Source of the DNA: Phialocephala subalpina
Taxonomy: Eukaryota > Ascomycota > Leotiomycetes > Helotiales > Mollisiaceae
Assembly: GCA_900073065.1 (NCBI GenBank)
Contig: FJOG01000035.1
Location: 507,442-571,441 of the forward strand
DNA: 64,000 nucleotides
Direction of reading: 5' to 3'
Below are positions 9,540-20,271 of this stretch, piece by piece. How positions within the stretch are numbered: the first letter of the stretch is position 1; each line of letters begins with the position of its first letter. The position numbers and the translations under genes were made by a program. The notes below the pieces were generated by a model. The model did not search any database. It saw nothing but the letters and a program-made list of their open reading frames with translations, and was not told where the DNA came from.

Positions 9540-10871
9540 TCAATCTGATGTCGATATCTGTCCCCAGGATCTCTCCTTCAAGTCGTCGGAAAGCTTCATG
9601 ATTCCGCTATCCTGCTCGAAGATTTGCAAAACCTGAGGTGAATTTCTTCTAACATAAACAACGCTGCACCTGCCATTTGTCGTCTTCTTGACAATTTCCT
9701 CGATCTTGTTTACGAACTCAGCCAGTGCTTTCAGCTCTTCTTGATGCTCGCCTTCCCACCCCTCGAAATGCATCGTGATGTCGATCTTGTCGATGTGTTC
9801 TACAGCTCCTTCTAGTCTCCATCATCCAACGAAGAGGTGTTTGGTCCGAGAGAACCAGCACCTTGGTGATCTGAGCCCCATACGGGACCTAGAGCCAATC
9901 TTTTTGGTTTTGACCTCAATGAGGGCGTCGGGAGCAACCATTCTTCCTTTGTGGATGACCTTTATGCTTTCGAACATTCCGATATCTGGCAAAATGTCAC
10001 CAAGCGACGTTGTACTCATGGCTAACGAGAGAACCTTTTCGGCTTCAGCCCTGTCGGTGGTTACTGGGTTGTGTTCGTGGAAGTAACCATCGACTTCGAA
10101 TCGTACAACCCATCTCATCCCCCCGATGTCGTATTCCACGATCCTATGATGTCCCAGACTCTCTGGGACATTCTCGTCCTCGAGTCTAAGGAACCCCTTC
10201 TCAAATAGACGAGTATATCCCGAATTGCAAGACCCAGTCAAGGAATGGCGCACGAAGCTTGTAAGAAACATGGCTTCGTTCGAAAGCTCGACATCGATTC
10301 GCCAGTCTTCTGTGTTTTTTCCCGATTTGCCAGCGACAAACTCGAATAACCTACGCAAGCTATTCTGCTCGATGACGAGAGAAAGGGAGCGAAGAGAGTA
10401 TGTTGGCTGCATCACTTGGAGGGCTGCAAAGAGTGGTGTCCAGCAGGGCATTCGGGCTTGACTCTTTTTCTCCTCGCTACTTTCCTCGAATCTGTTCTGC
10501 TCACACTCCTTCGACAATTGATAAGGCGATAATTGCGGATTCCAACGTGCTGGAATTCCTGGTCTTTTGTTAGGAGTGTCCTGATCTCAATATCATAGAA
10601 ACATACCTGGAACAAAGATCGTGGACTCGTTACTCTTGCACCAACTATAGGAGACGAGGACCTTGTAATTCTCGATCGAAATTGGGGCATCATTCAATAG
10701 GCTTGAGCTGATCTCTTCGAAGTGGGGGATGTTGATTGGTTGGCCTTTAGGGGTGGGCTCGAAACTCCTTTGCTTTTGAGTCTTTGAGTCGCCATTCCAA
10801 TTTGTATCAATCTGTGTTCCGATCTCGGCTCGAGCATCTTGCGACGGCGAAGTTGAAAGCTTGCGAAGCAT
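9540..10871 (-). pseudogene. GGPP-synthetase-like family protein, copy 3, one in-frame stop
   Basis: Best-preserved copy. Exon 1 is 10607-10871, the intron 10559-10606 (48 nt, GTATGT...CAG, phase 1), exon 2 is 9540-10558, giving 428 codons, about the family length. Family blocks: ISIENYKVLVSYSWCKSNES, ESTIFVPGIPARWNP, SLRSLSLVIEQNSLRRLFEF, HHRIVEYDIGGMRWVVRFEV, VAPDALIEVKTK, CWFSRTKHLFVG, and a C-terminal part with LAEFVNKIEEIVKKTTNG and LSDDLKERSWG. One TGA at 9822-9824 interrupts it, directly after KHLFVG. Copy 2 has CGG (Arg) at this place, so a C-to-T change of a CGA codon is the simple explanation. Reading continues in the same frame for another 93 codons of family sequence. It may be a recent pseudogene, a strain polymorphism or a sequencing error. 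Confidence 0.85.
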
Positions 10872-11262
10872 TTAGCTAATGAGGAAGTTTGAGAGGTCGG
10901 CTTGACTTCGTGAAGCAGCTTCCTATGCCTCTGGTCTGGTGATGGACGTCACGAACTTATTCTTTCTTGCTTAAATACATCCACCTCTTCAGATCGCCCA
11001 TCTCTTCTGCGCTGGCGTTGTGAATAGACTGGCTAGATATAACGTGAGGCCGCGCTAGTCCTCGAAAGTCCTGGAAGCAAACACCTAGTCTGTACGTCGC
11101 AACTTCATCCTCAACCTTCATCTAACTTTCGTCATCTCTTACCGCTGGTAAGCATCTCCAAGCTACCATACTCTCGGAAAAAGCACCTCAAACGCCCTGC
11201 GTTGAGACACTCAATATCTTCTTGCCGCAACATCCATTTTAGGTTGCGCCACACTCCTCGAC
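10872..11262. other. Intergenic, nothing recognised
   Basis: Upstream of copy 3 on one side and of a 2EXR-family fragment on the other. No gene, repeat or RNA structure identified. Confidence 0.35.
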
Positions 11263-11409
11263 ATGGTAAAGAACCTAGCGAAGAAGGCTGGGAAGTCGGG
11301 TTGGAAACTTCCCAGATTTAAGCTTATGGTCAGGGTTGTAGTCGAGAAGGATAATTGGCAAAGCCCTAGGCTATGCTGGCATGAGTGCGTGAAGGGATGG
11401 CAGACATGA
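11263..11409 (+). pseudogene. C-terminal fragment of the local 2EXR-family gene
   Basis: 48 codons from an ATG to a TGA reading MVKNLAKKAGKSGWKLPRFK and then VVVEKDNW. It matches the C-terminal motif of the two 2EXR pseudogenes in this window (LSKKAGKKGWKLPEF at 20.2 kb and LKTKVGGASNWMLPQFKLVV at 17.65 kb). The 2EXR domain itself is absent upstream, so this is an orphan tail left by truncation or partial duplication. Confidence 0.6.
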
Positions 11410-12683
11410 TTCAATGCAAAAATGGTGGGAGGATCAAGGCTGAGGTTGTTTTTGTTTGAGTCATTAGATTCATCCATATAATGATATTTTCCTGGTGTTC
11501 ATTCTTCTTTCATCGCAGAGCAGTGAAGGGATGATGAGACCCTATGGGCGTTTGAGAGAAAGCTGCAGCCGTTGTGTGTCAAGGATGGACTCTCCATTCC
11601 TGAGTGAGGTGACGTTGAGGTCACTTCGTATTTCAGAATAGCCTGAATTTTCGTGGTCATCAGGCCCAAATGCTTGCTTTACCTTTACTGAAACTCTCAC
11701 CAAAGCTTGCAAAGTTCGTTCTGCTACTTGCTACTTCAACCTTCTGGTGCTCCAGGCAAGAGTACCTGCTAGAGCAACAAGAATAACCATCTTTTACTTA
11801 GACAATGCAACTTCAGTGATGCAAACAAGGATACAGTCAAAGACCCTTTGACCTTAACTTTGGCACCTCACCTGTGTACTTCCATTCTCTGTGATTTTTG
11901 TTTCAACAATCGTCGAATCTAGGTTGTAATCTCGGTTACGAATCAAGATATCGAGATTCAACAGACTACTAGGATTGCTGTTTTCCGAACTCGCTACAAG
12001 AAGTTGATATTCAGCAATAATTAACCAGTGTTTTAATTCTCTATGTGGTTTGGGGCGTGTTACCACCCAGGGAATATTGACAGCATTTTACTGCTCACCG
12101 AGTGCCTACAAGGGCTGTGCTGGAGAGGCGCATCAATAAGGTCTGCTATTCGTTCGACCTGCAGCCGAGCGCCAATCAAAAATTCCTCGCAGCATCAAAA
12201 AAATGGCAAAGCCCTATTAGATGGATCTGCTTCAGCCAAGATTGCTTCCCCCTTTAGCGATTCGTGGCTTTGCGCTCACTCGGTGTCTGCTTTTGATCGT
12301 TCTTGCTGCAAGGCCAGCAACCCAATCTGTTGAAAACAAGGTTTAACTAATTACCATTCGACGAATAACGAGAGCTGAGGCTCTTCAGGCCGGTAAGGAT
12401 GTTTTTGTAATCATAATTCCATGCAGACTTCGGGCATTGTTTCTACCCCGCTCCCCCACCCCCAGAGTTATGACAAACTTTTCATTAATCAAACAATACA
12501 CTTTTGGAAGGAAGATCTTCTAAGTTCACTGACAAGAGTATTAATTCCTCTCCATTACTATCCAGTCCGTGTCCTGCATCTCGGAGCATCATCTTGGCAA
12601 ATCACACGCCACAGCCTCGTGGATTTATCTCTGTCGCATAAGAATTTTGCTTTTGTGTATTAGCTTCTTGAAATTAAGTAGCC
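11410..12683. other. Intergenic, nothing recognised
   Basis: About 1.3 kb with only short ORFs (for example minus 11854-12066, plus 12043-12333) lacking any family signature. No clear repeats. Probably decayed sequence. Confidence 0.35.
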
Positions 12684-13640
12684 ATGAGAATCGCATGTCT
12701 ACAGATATGTAGGCCACATAACTCTGTGAGATGCCCTGCTAAGATAGCATTCAGTTCGCTCCTCAGGTGGGCGATGTAGACAACAATCTTACCCGCGCGG
12801 ATGCCGTGCTCAACAGGGCAGATCCGAAGAATCTAGATCTTCTTGTTCTACCGGAATTGGCATTTTCTGGTACGTCTGAATGAACAAAAAAGCGCAATCT
12901 CCTGGGAAGTGTGACAGTGATTTGGCCAAGAAGTTCAGTACAGGGAGATCAATATCTAAATGACGCTTCACACCTCATCCAGTTTCCATACCTTGAGTTG
13001 AGTCACTAACAGAGATCTCCCTGGCTAATAGTTTTCAGGATATAATTTTAAATCTTTACAGCACATTTCTCCTTTTCTTGAACCTACTGCAGCTGGTATA
13101 TCTTCTCTTTGGGCGAGGACAAGAGCTCTGCAATATGACTGTGTGGTCATGGTAGGCTATCCAGAGAAGGTGGGCGTTTTTCCGACGACGCCGGCGACAC
13201 CAGAATACTACAACTCTGTGATCCTTAGTAATGAAGATGGTGAAACTATTGCCAATTATCGGGGTCCTTTTACCTTGTATGGTAAGGAGACATGTGCTAT
13301 TGAGGGTGTAGATGAGTTCTGCAATCCGGCCATTGAGGGGTTAGGAAATGTTGCAGTAGGGACGTGTTAGTAACTTCCCCAGTTATAATGGCATTCTAGG
13401 CAGAGGAGAAGAAGAACTTCTCGTTGTTGACACCAGCGAGCGGCCACAGGCAAAACTCGTCTCTGTAGCATTGCCCACAACGTCGAATGCGGGAACTGCA
13501 AAGTCCGATATGTTGACTGTGACATCTGATGAGTCGAGGACCTGGGCCTCAATATTCACTGAGAATTCTGACTTGAGTCTATCCACCCAAGCAACGACTT
13601 CTGACTACAAAGAGGACATTATAGGGGATAAAATTCATCC
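12684..13640 (+). pseudogene. nta1: N-terminal amidase (Nta1-type nitrilase), broken
   Basis: Starts MRIACLQ at 12684-12704. Exon 2 (12755-12869) reads FAPQVGDVDNNLTRADAV then DLLVLPELAFSG. Exon 3 (from 13039) continues GYNFKSLQHISPFLEPTAAG, VVMVGYPEKV, YYNSVI and ANYRGPF, carrying the nitrilase Glu (PELAFSG). In Nta1 this fold deamidates N-terminal Asn/Gln so proteins enter the Arg/N-degron pathway. Lesions: the first intron begins AT instead of GT (CTACAG then ATATGT); the frame stops at TAG 13368-13370 just where the block holding the nucleophilic Cys should continue; and 11 bases later, in another frame, the far C-terminal block YNGILGRGEEELLVVDTSER resumes. An internal piece holding the Lys and Cys of the triad is therefore deleted. 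The C-terminal tail runs into the next gene's 5' region. Confidence 0.8.
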
Positions 13641-13739
13641 CCCCCCTCCTTGGCCCGAGTTGCTGCCCAAAAGCGAGCACGGTCATTACCCTACATTGTG
13701 GCAGAAGATGAAATCGAGAAAGAAGACGTCCAATCCAAC

Positions 13740-15843
13740 ATGTCCGTTGAGAGCTGTGGAGGGACCATTTCGTCCGGCCGGCCAAAGGCCGACCAAGATC
13801 TTAAAGAAACTGCCCAAAGCGTGATCCTGCAGATTCTTGGACAAGACGAGGTTCTCAACCCACTATTCAAAGAAGCACTGGATAAGTTCGGCAGTGCCAG
13901 AGTGATTAAAAATCTTGCTAGGTTCATCAAGGGATACTGCCGTCTTCTTAGTCGTGCGCAACCGACTCCTGATCAGAAAAAAGGTGTTGCATTTCTTCGA
14001 AATCAGGCCAGACAATTTGCGGCCCTCATTTGCATTGAGTTGGATCCCTTGAAACTCGCCCATGATCTAGAGAGATCTAAGAGCTGCTCAGCTGAGAAGA
14101 AGGCTCGCCTAGCACGTTGGGTGTCAGGTGTCTCGCCTAGTTCGTCACCCGTAAGATCTAATACTAAAAGCGATGACGAAGACGGAAGCGAAACCGATAG
14201 TCTGAGTATCTCTGACGGCTTGCCTCCTATCCTTGAGGATATAAGAGAGCTTATGGTTCTTGGAGAGCCCCTCAAACTTTTCCGCCAGCACTTTGCTCGA
14301 TTTACAAGAGGAGAATCAATCAAGGAGTGGAATAATTTGATAAAGAGAGATCATGATTTGATGGCACGACCGAAAAATAAGACCTTGCAAACGGAAAACC
14401 AATTGTTGCAGTCTGCCTCAACATCATTTGTAGATGTGCAGCCGGACACAATTACTTTGCACCAGGACAAGAAGTCGTTCCGAGTTTTTTGGAGATGCGT
14501 ATGTTCTCCTTTCCTAATACTGGTTGAGACTTATGCTCATTCAAAAAGCGTTGCAACCGACGATTTGAAGCTCGGATACCAGGGACGGACCGACGAGTAG
14601 CAGAGAAATTCTTGCAAAAAATGGATTGGAATGTACAGCGAGACGGCCCAATGGTTAAACATTACTTCACTTTAAAATGGCTCGAAGGTCTAATCTGGAC
14701 TTTGGCTCCAAGTCTTCTTGGAAGATTTTCATGGGAATCTTCAACTCTTTCAGCAAATTCTTCCGACTTGGAAGCTGGCGGAGGGTCGAGTTTTGGAAGC
14801 ACAGTTTCGGGATTCTCTACACGCTCTTCTGAACGATCTTCTGGAGGCTCCGAAGGCCCAGAACAGGAAATGGACATCGCCACCAGACCTATACGCTCAA
14901 TGACCAGAACCACTAATCCTGTTTATATCTGTCTATACAAGCGGAAAGGCGGTTTCTGGCGCTTACGGCATGCCAAATTACGCATGCCTAACACGAAAGA
15001 TCAGTCGCGAATCGCAGCTCGGGGGAACAACATCGAATTGCCTATATATTCTCCGAACATAAACAAGGTACTCTTCCTTGCGCTAAGAGAAAAGCTGATG
15101 CGCAAGAGTCTATCTCGGACCTCAAAAAGGGAGTGGAGTGCCTGTGATCGGTCTTGGAAGTCGAAGATAAAAGGTTGTTTCGGGAAATCAGCTCTTTGGT
15201 TGTTGCGACTTTTCAACCCTGTTTCAGTCTCTGGGCTTGAATTTTGGGAGGTTCGAAACACTCTTTTCTTTCGCGAGACGTAACCCGAATTTGAGCTCAG
15301 CTTGTTAATATTGCGCAGCTCAAATTGAACCCAGCTCCGAAGCTCGTCGATCCTATTCAGAAGGATAAGTTACCTAACGAAGAAGCACCTTCTCAATCAA
15401 AGTCTAGGGTCATAAGTACCAATCTACAAATAACAGATGAATGGGAATACTCTGCGCTGACAGGACAGGAGCTGGACAACTTCAAAGGACTCATCGGAGG
15501 TAGTTTTATGCTCCATCTTCTTAAATATCCTGACGATGCGAAACCAGATTTACCAATCTGGATAGGGCTTCCAAAGAAGATTCGGACGAAACTTGTCAAT
15601 CACGACAAGGCTCAGAAGGCGGGATGGGGGTTCCAAGTCGAGTACGAATGGAATGTGGTAGCTTTTGTAGCTATGACATGTCCCATTATCATTCTCGGGT
15701 TCTTAATTGCGGTTTTTCTGTCAATCAAGTACCAATGGCCTATTTCTGCGGGAGTTACACTTGCCCTTGCACCGCTGACGCTTGTCACATTTATAAATAC
15801 CACACTAGGTGGTATAACCAAGCAGAAAGGTTTAACCAAATAG
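13740..15843 (+). CDS. Fungal W-x-C-x-C membrane protein, copy A
   Basis: Gene model in three exons: 13740-14498, 14549-15250 and 15319-15843, 661 residues, all phases consistent. The start ATG (MSVESCGG) is the first in frame; the frame is open further upstream, so an earlier start or exon is possible. Order: helical N-terminal region with IKNLARFIKGYCRLL, a Ser/Asp-rich linker, a conserved LPPILEDIRELMVLGEPLKL helix, the junction FRVFWRC-RCNRRF formed across intron 1 (W-x-C-x-C-N), a Ser/Gly-rich linker, a YICLYKRKGGFWRLRHAK block, and after intron 2 a Pro/Lys-rich segment. Two C-terminal hydrophobic helices follow (NVVAFVAMTCPIIILGFLIA and AGVTLALAPLTLVTFI). The same plan recurs at 41.1-44.0 kb. 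Function unknown; I know such proteins only as uncharacterised ascomycete proteins. Intact despite pseudogenes on both sides. Confidence 0.7.
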
Positions 15844-16639
15844 TCTAAGTTATAAGAGGTTTGAAGGCAAAGAAATTACCCTTGCTTCCTATTACAGTGT
15901 ACTAAACTAAATCTTCTGAGTGATTCACAACCAGAGCGGTGGATCGACTCTCGAGTCACTCATGTGGAGTCGCGCTAGTCCCCCCTAACGAACAATCATG
16001 GGGCATATACGAAGGTCCCGGCCAAAAGTCACAGGACTACAGGGCTTCAATCGCTAAAATACCCTGAAGAAGAAGATCTCTAGGCTCTCAATCGCTGAAT
16101 TCTCACTGGGTTCAGGCCCTTCGTCATTGTCGCAGTAGGGTAGCACTCGCTACACAATATACCCTGTAAAGATCAGCCCAACGCCCGGTAGTCCACGTAT
16201 CTGTGACGCCGTCCTTGATTTTGACAACTCAGGCAAGAACCTTCCTTTCTTCCACGAACTCCCAACATCTTTGGTGAACCTTTGAAACCCAACGATATCC
16301 CAACAGGCGCACCACGTTCTCCCTCACTCGTGTCCACAATACGACCGTTGCACACACCCTCCAACATCATTGCATCAGATTGCGCCACTTTCCTTGTCAG
16401 GTAAACCTTGCGAATAACATTGGGACAGCGCTACTTCAACTGACTCTCATCTGAGTAAACGCATCCTGTGTTCTGATATCTGGTGAGTACCTCTGTCCAA
16501 ATGTATGAAGAGTGCAGCGCTGACTTTCGAAGGCGACCTTTTCCACGAACTTCCTCCAAGTTTTCCATCACCTCGATACCCGCACTCATTTCCACCGCGA
16601 AAGCTGGGCCGCAGAAATTGCGCATATCCATTCCGATTA
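15844..16639. other. Intergenic, nothing recognised
   Basis: Roughly 0.8 kb between copy A and the 2EXR pseudogene. Only short ORFs. The phrase GCGCTAGTCC occurs here near 15975 and also near 11054; its significance is unclear. Confidence 0.3.
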
Positions 16640-17990
16640 ATGATTGAGGTCGACAAAAGGGGCGCAGGCGATTTAAATCCAGGAAATACTACCGCTTCTT
16701 TGGATGCCGAGAAGCTTGACATCGAGAAGAGCGATAGCAAGGAGACCTTTACTGTCACCAACGCAGATACTTTCATGATTCATGGTATTAAGAAGAAGAA
16801 GCGTACCCGCCCCTTGAAGGAGTTTACTGTTTTCCCCAAGCTACCATCGAACTTCACATCAACATTTGGAAGGAGGCTTGCCTCATCGAGCCGCGATTGA
16901 TCGACATCTTTCCAGGATATTGTGATGACGACGGCGCCGATTATGGCGAAGAACAAGAGTATCTCGAAACCGTGTTCTCCCTTCGGAAACCTGTTCAGAT
17001 TCAAGATCTCGGTGCTTTGCACACGGCTGCTGGGCAATCGATACCTTCAGTCCTTCATACCTCCCGGGAGTCACGACGAGCTGCATTGGAAGTCTATTCT
17101 CTCGCATCCGGTAGAACAATCCAGATGACTACAGAATCTGGTAGCACACTGTCTCTTACCCACGCACCAAAATTTACATCAATTGGGATTGCGACATCGC
17201 CTGTCCTATAGACTGCCTCCACCTACTTGATTATGACGATAATCGAGGAGAGAAGCCACCGATCCGAGCCTCAGCGATCAGATATATGAAATCGGAAATG
17301 AACATGCGCCATCTTGCAATCTCCTTGAAGTAGTTAGACAGGTTCCAAGGCTTCTTGCCAAAACTTCGTCTCCGTAAGATCATGGTCTATCTTGCTCCTG
17401 AATTAGACGATTGGAGGAGGTCAGAACCTCAGAAGACCGTGAGCTATCACTGCTACGGGTCTGGCCTCGATCGATATAGACCTGAGTTTGTCGATGCAAA
17501 GAATTATAGAGATAGAGGGTAGCTATACAATAGCAAGAAGCGTGATGTGGACGGCGACCGCGGGATTTACGATGACCGCGATCCATATACACCAGACGTT
17601 GGTGATGCTCAAATCTCCTGCGCGGAGAAGGAAATTACTGCTGTTGTAAAAAAGCTTAAGACTAAGGTCGGTGGAGCATCCAATTGGATGCTTCCTCAAT
17701 TCAAGTTGGTGGTGCTCGCGCTCATCGAGCGAAAGGACTGGCGAGATCATCGAAACGAAGAGCATTTCTTAGACGCCGACTCCTGCAGCTCTGACTCGAC
17801 CGATTTGGATCAAACCACTCTGACTCCGACGACGAGGAATAGGCAGAGAGCAGGTTGGGATTTCAGTATACGGTTGGCAATGCGTGTGAAGCCGAAAAGA
17901 ACTGCGCCTTTTTGCCTTTGGGAAAGCATAACGAGTAATTGCGTGCGTCTCTCAAAGTGTTGGCGTTCCGTAAGAGTTTGGATCTGTTAG
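16640..17990 (+). pseudogene. 2EXR-domain protein, broken copy (a)
   Basis: Starts MIEVDKRGAGDLNP at 16640. The 2EXR signature is clear but split between frames: KEFTVFPKLP, then after a one-base loss near 16847 ELHINIWKEACLIEPRLIDI and IPSVLHTSRESRRAALEVYS. A second one-base shift near 17165 leads to KIYINWDCDIACPIDCLHLL. TAG codons at 17331-17333 and 17520-17522 then interrupt the C-terminal half, which ends with EITAVVKKLKTKV and NWMLPQFKLVV, the tail shared with the other two copies. 2EXR proteins are a large fungal family of unknown biochemical function. Both shifts are by the same amount, as expected of independent single-base deletions. Confidence 0.8.
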
Positions 17991-19144
17991 GATTGGTTTC
18001 TGAGTGCGGCCACTTCGGCCTCAGACGATTATCTCCTTGTCATTTGACCTTAAGGGATGCTTTGTAGTAGTACCCGAAATGATTTTCTCTCAGAGGCCTG
18101 AGTTGCTTTTCTTTCCCCAGCTTTGTAGCAGTTGAGCAGAACAGAGACTTTAGATAGAGAATACAGCTTCTTTGAGAAATCAGACCCACGTTTCTGCAAA
18201 TGTGATCCACCGAGGGTCAACAGGAAAGGTAGGAGAGGCTCACTGTCGCAAGTAGACATCAACAGCGTTCACCAGTACGATGTAATGTAAACATGGAATC
18301 CAATCCTTGTTATACGGTTTAAGGCACTGTGTGTGATTTTCTTTTTCCAATCTGCCCTTTCATAGATGCTTTAGCCCGCGGACCAAGATGAATCCTTTAC
18401 ACTTCTAAATTATAGCATTTAGGCAGGGGATAGTGTTGCAAGAATCTCTGTGCCTTTGTAAGGATGCAGATGCTCGAGCATACCGAGTTTTGATGGTCAT
18501 AAGAGGTCCAGGAAGTTTGTATGTTGAGTTGCTGGAGATAAGCTACCTGCATAACTTCAAAAGTTTGATGTCAAAAGAAAGATGAAAACGTTGCTTGTAT
18601 GTCTTTCATACAACGAAAAGATACTCGTAATGCTTCTTGATTCGGTTGCTTTATTTTGCCCGAGTTCTTCCTGCACCGGAGAGCTCTGAAGTTGAAAGGG
18701 ACTGGGTCACGTGAATTCGCTCTAAGGCCATTGCGCCTGCTCGAAACGAGTAAACGACACGGCAGGTATTTCAACTCAGCAAGCACCCACCTTCAAACCA
18801 TTCTCTTCATCCAACTTTCAACATTCGAGGTCAACATCCGCAAGTAACGATACTGTCTACCGCCAGCAGACGCGCATCGAGCTCTCCAGGAACAGTCTCT
18901 CGAATATTTGCCTTGCGCAAAGCAGCTAAGCAAACTCAACTTGGAAGTCACGCCGTCTGCCTTGACGCATCAGAAACTGTAATTTTGAATGTGTTCTTCG
19001 CATTAAGAGCGTAGTACTGACACATCACAGGCACTACAATATCGGACGTCTTTTCAGTCTTCCGGTAACCTGGAGACCTGCGATTTCCTGGATCGCTACT
19101 CCCTCGAGTACATCTATTCCGCTATCTCGCGCCTATTTACTACG
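17991..19144. other. Intergenic, nothing recognised
   Basis: About 1.15 kb with no coding region that resembles neighbours. Possible promoter of the second 2EXR copy at its right end. Confidence 0.3.
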
Positions 19145-20271
19145 ATGGAAACTATCAACGAGAGTTCTGTGGAGTCTGGCTCTGCCTCCCCGAGGGTTGG
19201 CGACATCAATGGCGCCACGGATCAGAATATCGACAACAAGCCTGGCGACGGTCTCCGCCAAAATATCCCTCTCAAAGAGTTCACTCTCTTTCACAAACTA
19301 CCTATTGAGCTGCGCCAGAATATCTGTAAGGAAGTCTGCTTCGTACCTCGAGTCATCGATGTCTTCCTTATCTCGACCGTGGCTATAGAATAGGATGAAG
19401 AGGATGGGTACGACTACGAAGAAGTGTATGATGAAGAGCATGCGCTTGATATGCTCTTCGAAGGCACGGGCGACGTCGCCACGAAACTTACGACAATCAC
19501 TGCTCGCACCGCGCCAGCTGTCCTTCATGCTTCGCAAGAGTCTCGAGAGGTTGCTTTGAGATACTACAGCCTCGATTCGGTAAGTCAGTGAAGACCACCC
19601 TCACTGGTGGTGCTACTTTAGTATACTCTACTCCTTCAAAGGTGTATGTCAACTGGAAGTCTGACGTTCTCTGCCCCACGACAACCTTCGAACTCGTGGA
19701 CTATCGAGGCGAAGGCAATGCTCGGGGTACGGGACTGACGGAGCTGAGATTCAACACCAAACTACGCAGAATAGCTGTCACCTTAGATCAGCTCCACAGT
19801 GTCAAGAGTTCGTTGCCAAACTTAGCTCTTGACGAGGTCATTGCCTATATAGCTCCAGGTCTAGGGGCCAGGGAGGAAGCTCAGGCAGAGGCGAACATGG
19901 AAGGCTGTTCTTGCTGTCGATATATCAACACCAACTCAAGATTTGCCATCACCTTTAACGAGCCGCACAAGTACTTGAAGAATACCCCCGCCGTGTCAGC
20001 TGAGCGATCCGAAGAAGTCAAAGAAGGTATGGAAGTTACGCCAGCTGAGAGAGCCGAAGAAGATGAAGAAGTCGACGAGGACGAAGAAGAGGAAGATGAC
20101 TACGGAGATTGGGAAGCATTCGTACCACATATCAGAAAGCCTGAAGTCAAGTCTGCGAAGAAAAAAATCAAGACTGTGGTGGATGAGCTCTCGAAGAAGG
20201 CCGGAAAAAAGGGCTGGAAGCTCCCCGAGTTCAATGTCAAGGTCATGGAGATCCATGACAAAGACATTTAG
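19145..20271 (+). pseudogene. 2EXR-domain protein, broken copy (b)
   Basis: Starts METINES at 19145. The domain opens LKEFTLFHKLPIELRQNI, CFVPRVIDVF, hits an in-frame TAG at 19391-19393, continues in the same frame to APAVLHASQESREVALRYYS, then a one-base shift near 19585 moves to the frame TLTGGATLVYSTPSKVYVNW. The rest is open to 20271 and includes an acidic stretch rich in Glu (about 20040-20100) and the tail KTVVDELSKKAGKKGWKLPE. Compared with copy (a) it has fewer lesions. One stop and one shift are enough to inactivate it unless the assembly is wrong at both places. Confidence 0.8.

Noticed and set aside
9822..9824. Programmed stop-codon readthrough or selenocysteine in copy 3
   Set aside because: The paralogue has Arg at this place, the stop context is not a known readthrough context, and sister copies are decaying; loss of function is simpler.
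5508..10871. Functional prenyl-diphosphate synthase cluster for terpenoid production
   Set aside because: The family carries that label in databases, but no DDxxD motifs are present and all three copies are broken; no terpene cyclase or P450 lies nearby.
13368..13392. An intron joining the two halves of nta1
   Set aside because: The halves are only 11 bases apart, too short for any intron, and the missing protein segment is far longer than the gap.
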